DNA from: CANJUD01 sp043750035
GTDB lineage: Bacteria; Bacteroidota; Bacteroidia; UKL13-3
Length of the DNA stretch: 15,564 nucleotides
Assembly (NCBI GenBank): GCA_043750035.1
Contig: JAYVCI010000288.1
Span: 1 to 15,564, forward strand
Direction: 5' to 3'
The notes under the pieces were generated by a model. That model did no database searches and was not told the DNA's origin. It saw only the letters and a list, made by a program, of their open reading frames with translations. Each line of letters begins with the position of its first letter. Position 1 is the stretch's first letter. Below, piece after piece: positions 15,168 to 15,564 of the stretch. A program made the translations under genes and the position numbers.

Positions 15168-15305
15168 TTACTCACCAACAATAATCATTTTCTTTGTGTC
15201 AATTTCACGGTCATTACTAATAAGAGTATATAAATAAGAACCGGCCATAAATTCTTTGCCTTGTAGTAAATAACAACCTAAAACAGTATTTTGGTATCTA
15301 TACAT
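15168..15305 (-). pseudogene. Remnant of a T9SS-type C-terminal sorting domain
   Basis: A 45-codon minus-strand frame ends in YLLQGKEFMAGSYLYTLIS followed by NDREIDTKKMIIVGE and stop. This matches the end of the common Bacteroidota tail ending GKEL-AG-Y-Y-LI-DGK-IDTKKM. An in-frame stop lies four codons before the ATG, so only the last strands of a once larger protein remain. The adjacent terminator is where the original gene's terminator would be. It is probably a decayed 3' end left after deletion; expression is unlikely. Confidence 0.75.
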
Positions 15306-15318
15306 TTTAAATGGCTAA

Positions 15319-15358
15319 AAATTAATTTGCGGATGCAAATTAATTTAACATACATTTG
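15319..15358 (+). promoter_or_regulatory. Promoter with operator-like inverted repeat for Xre-family gene
   Basis: AAATTAATTTGC (15319-15330) and GCAAATTAATTT (15335-15346) form a perfect 12-bp inverted repeat around GGAT. TTTG at 15326-15329 and TACATTTG at 15351-15358 fit the Bacteroidota -33 and -7 elements with 21 bases between them. The repeat thus covers the -33 box and most of the spacer. A further TTTGCAAA (15355-15362) overlaps the -7 box. The arrangement suggests autorepression by the downstream regulator. Confidence 0.6.
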
Positions 15359-15384
15359 CAAACTAACATACCAAACTTTGTATT

Positions 15385-15564
15385 ATGGAATCACTCTCAA
15401 GCACCATTCGCCATGCAAGGCAGTGCAAAGACTATAGCCAAAATTATATAGCTCAGTTGCTTGAAATAAGCCAACAGGCTTACAGCAAACTGGAGCGACA
15501 CCCTGAGCGTTCCAGTTTCATAATGGTGTACATGGTATTGTACTTGCTTGAAGTGGATTTTGGG
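15385..15564 (+). CDS. Xre-family helix-turn-helix transcriptional regulator (3' partial)
   Basis: Sixty codons are visible before the right edge: a Cro/CI-type HTH with STIRHARQCKDYSQNYIAQLL as helices 1-2 and ISQQAYSKLER as the recognition helix region, then a helix MVYMVLYLLEVDFG. The order and spacing (I-R-AR--K-YSQ--IA--L-ISQ-AYSK-E) match Bacteroidota Xre regulators that often carry a short C-terminal extension. The ATG at 15385 is 26 bases after the -7 element. It probably binds the inverted repeat in its own promoter (inferred). The gene has no visible neighbour to assign it to a toxin-antitoxin or phage context. Confidence 0.85.
   Translation, partial: MESLSSTIRHARQCKDYSQNYIAQLLEISQQAYSKLERHPERSSFIMVYMVLYLLEVDFG

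Noticed and set aside
1..15564. tRNA or rRNA genes, complete insertion sequences, replication origin
   Set aside because: No cloverleaf, rRNA-like segment, active transposase or DnaA-box cluster was seen on either strand.

Overview
The window comes from a member of the Bacteroidota, most likely an uncultured Chitinophagales/Sphingobacteriia-type lineage; the rank is an inference. The evidence is AT-rich DNA, genes without Shine-Dalgarno sites, several TAnnTTTG (-7) promoter elements, type IX secretion (T9SS) C-terminal sorting domains on several proteins, a methionine synthase split into two genes, and many short palindromic intergenic repeats.

Layout. Positions 2-6101 hold two large secreted PKD-domain proteins in tandem. 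The first is cut by the left edge. They share a paralogous C-terminal module of about 300 residues, and the first also carries an internal duplication with a constant 602-residue offset. Positions 6102-6440 contain no gene but hold a terminator and a cluster of palindromic or simple repeats. A SAM-I (S-box) riboswitch at 6444-6573 leads a compact operon: the homocysteine methyltransferase part of MetH (6630-7634), a 187-residue protein of unclear function (7638-8201), and the folate/cobalamin/activation part of MetH (8205-10877). The gaps between these three genes are 3 nt each.

Positions 10998-11937 hold two small convergent hypothetical genes, one for a four-helix membrane protein and one for a secreted protein. 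A repeat-rich gap follows. Next comes a divergent pair with overlapping promoters: a secreted cytochrome c / copper type II monooxygenase-like protein (12186-13745, minus) and a secreted M23 metallopeptidase (13793-14977, plus). The right end holds a palindromic element, a strong bidirectional terminator, a 45-codon remnant of a T9SS-type C-terminal domain, and the start of an Xre-type regulator with an operator-like inverted repeat over its promoter.

The functional theme is methionine/SAM homeostasis (riboswitch plus split MetH) next to cell-surface and secreted proteins. The most unusual point is the gene between the two metH halves. Its N-terminal half resembles a REP-associated Y1 transposase fold with the HUH histidines missing, and its C-terminal half resembles a DnaA domain IV-like helix-turn-helix. 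It therefore looks like a domesticated, SAM-riboswitch-controlled nucleic-acid-binding protein in a window rich in short palindromes. The family assignments rest on reading the sequence by eye.
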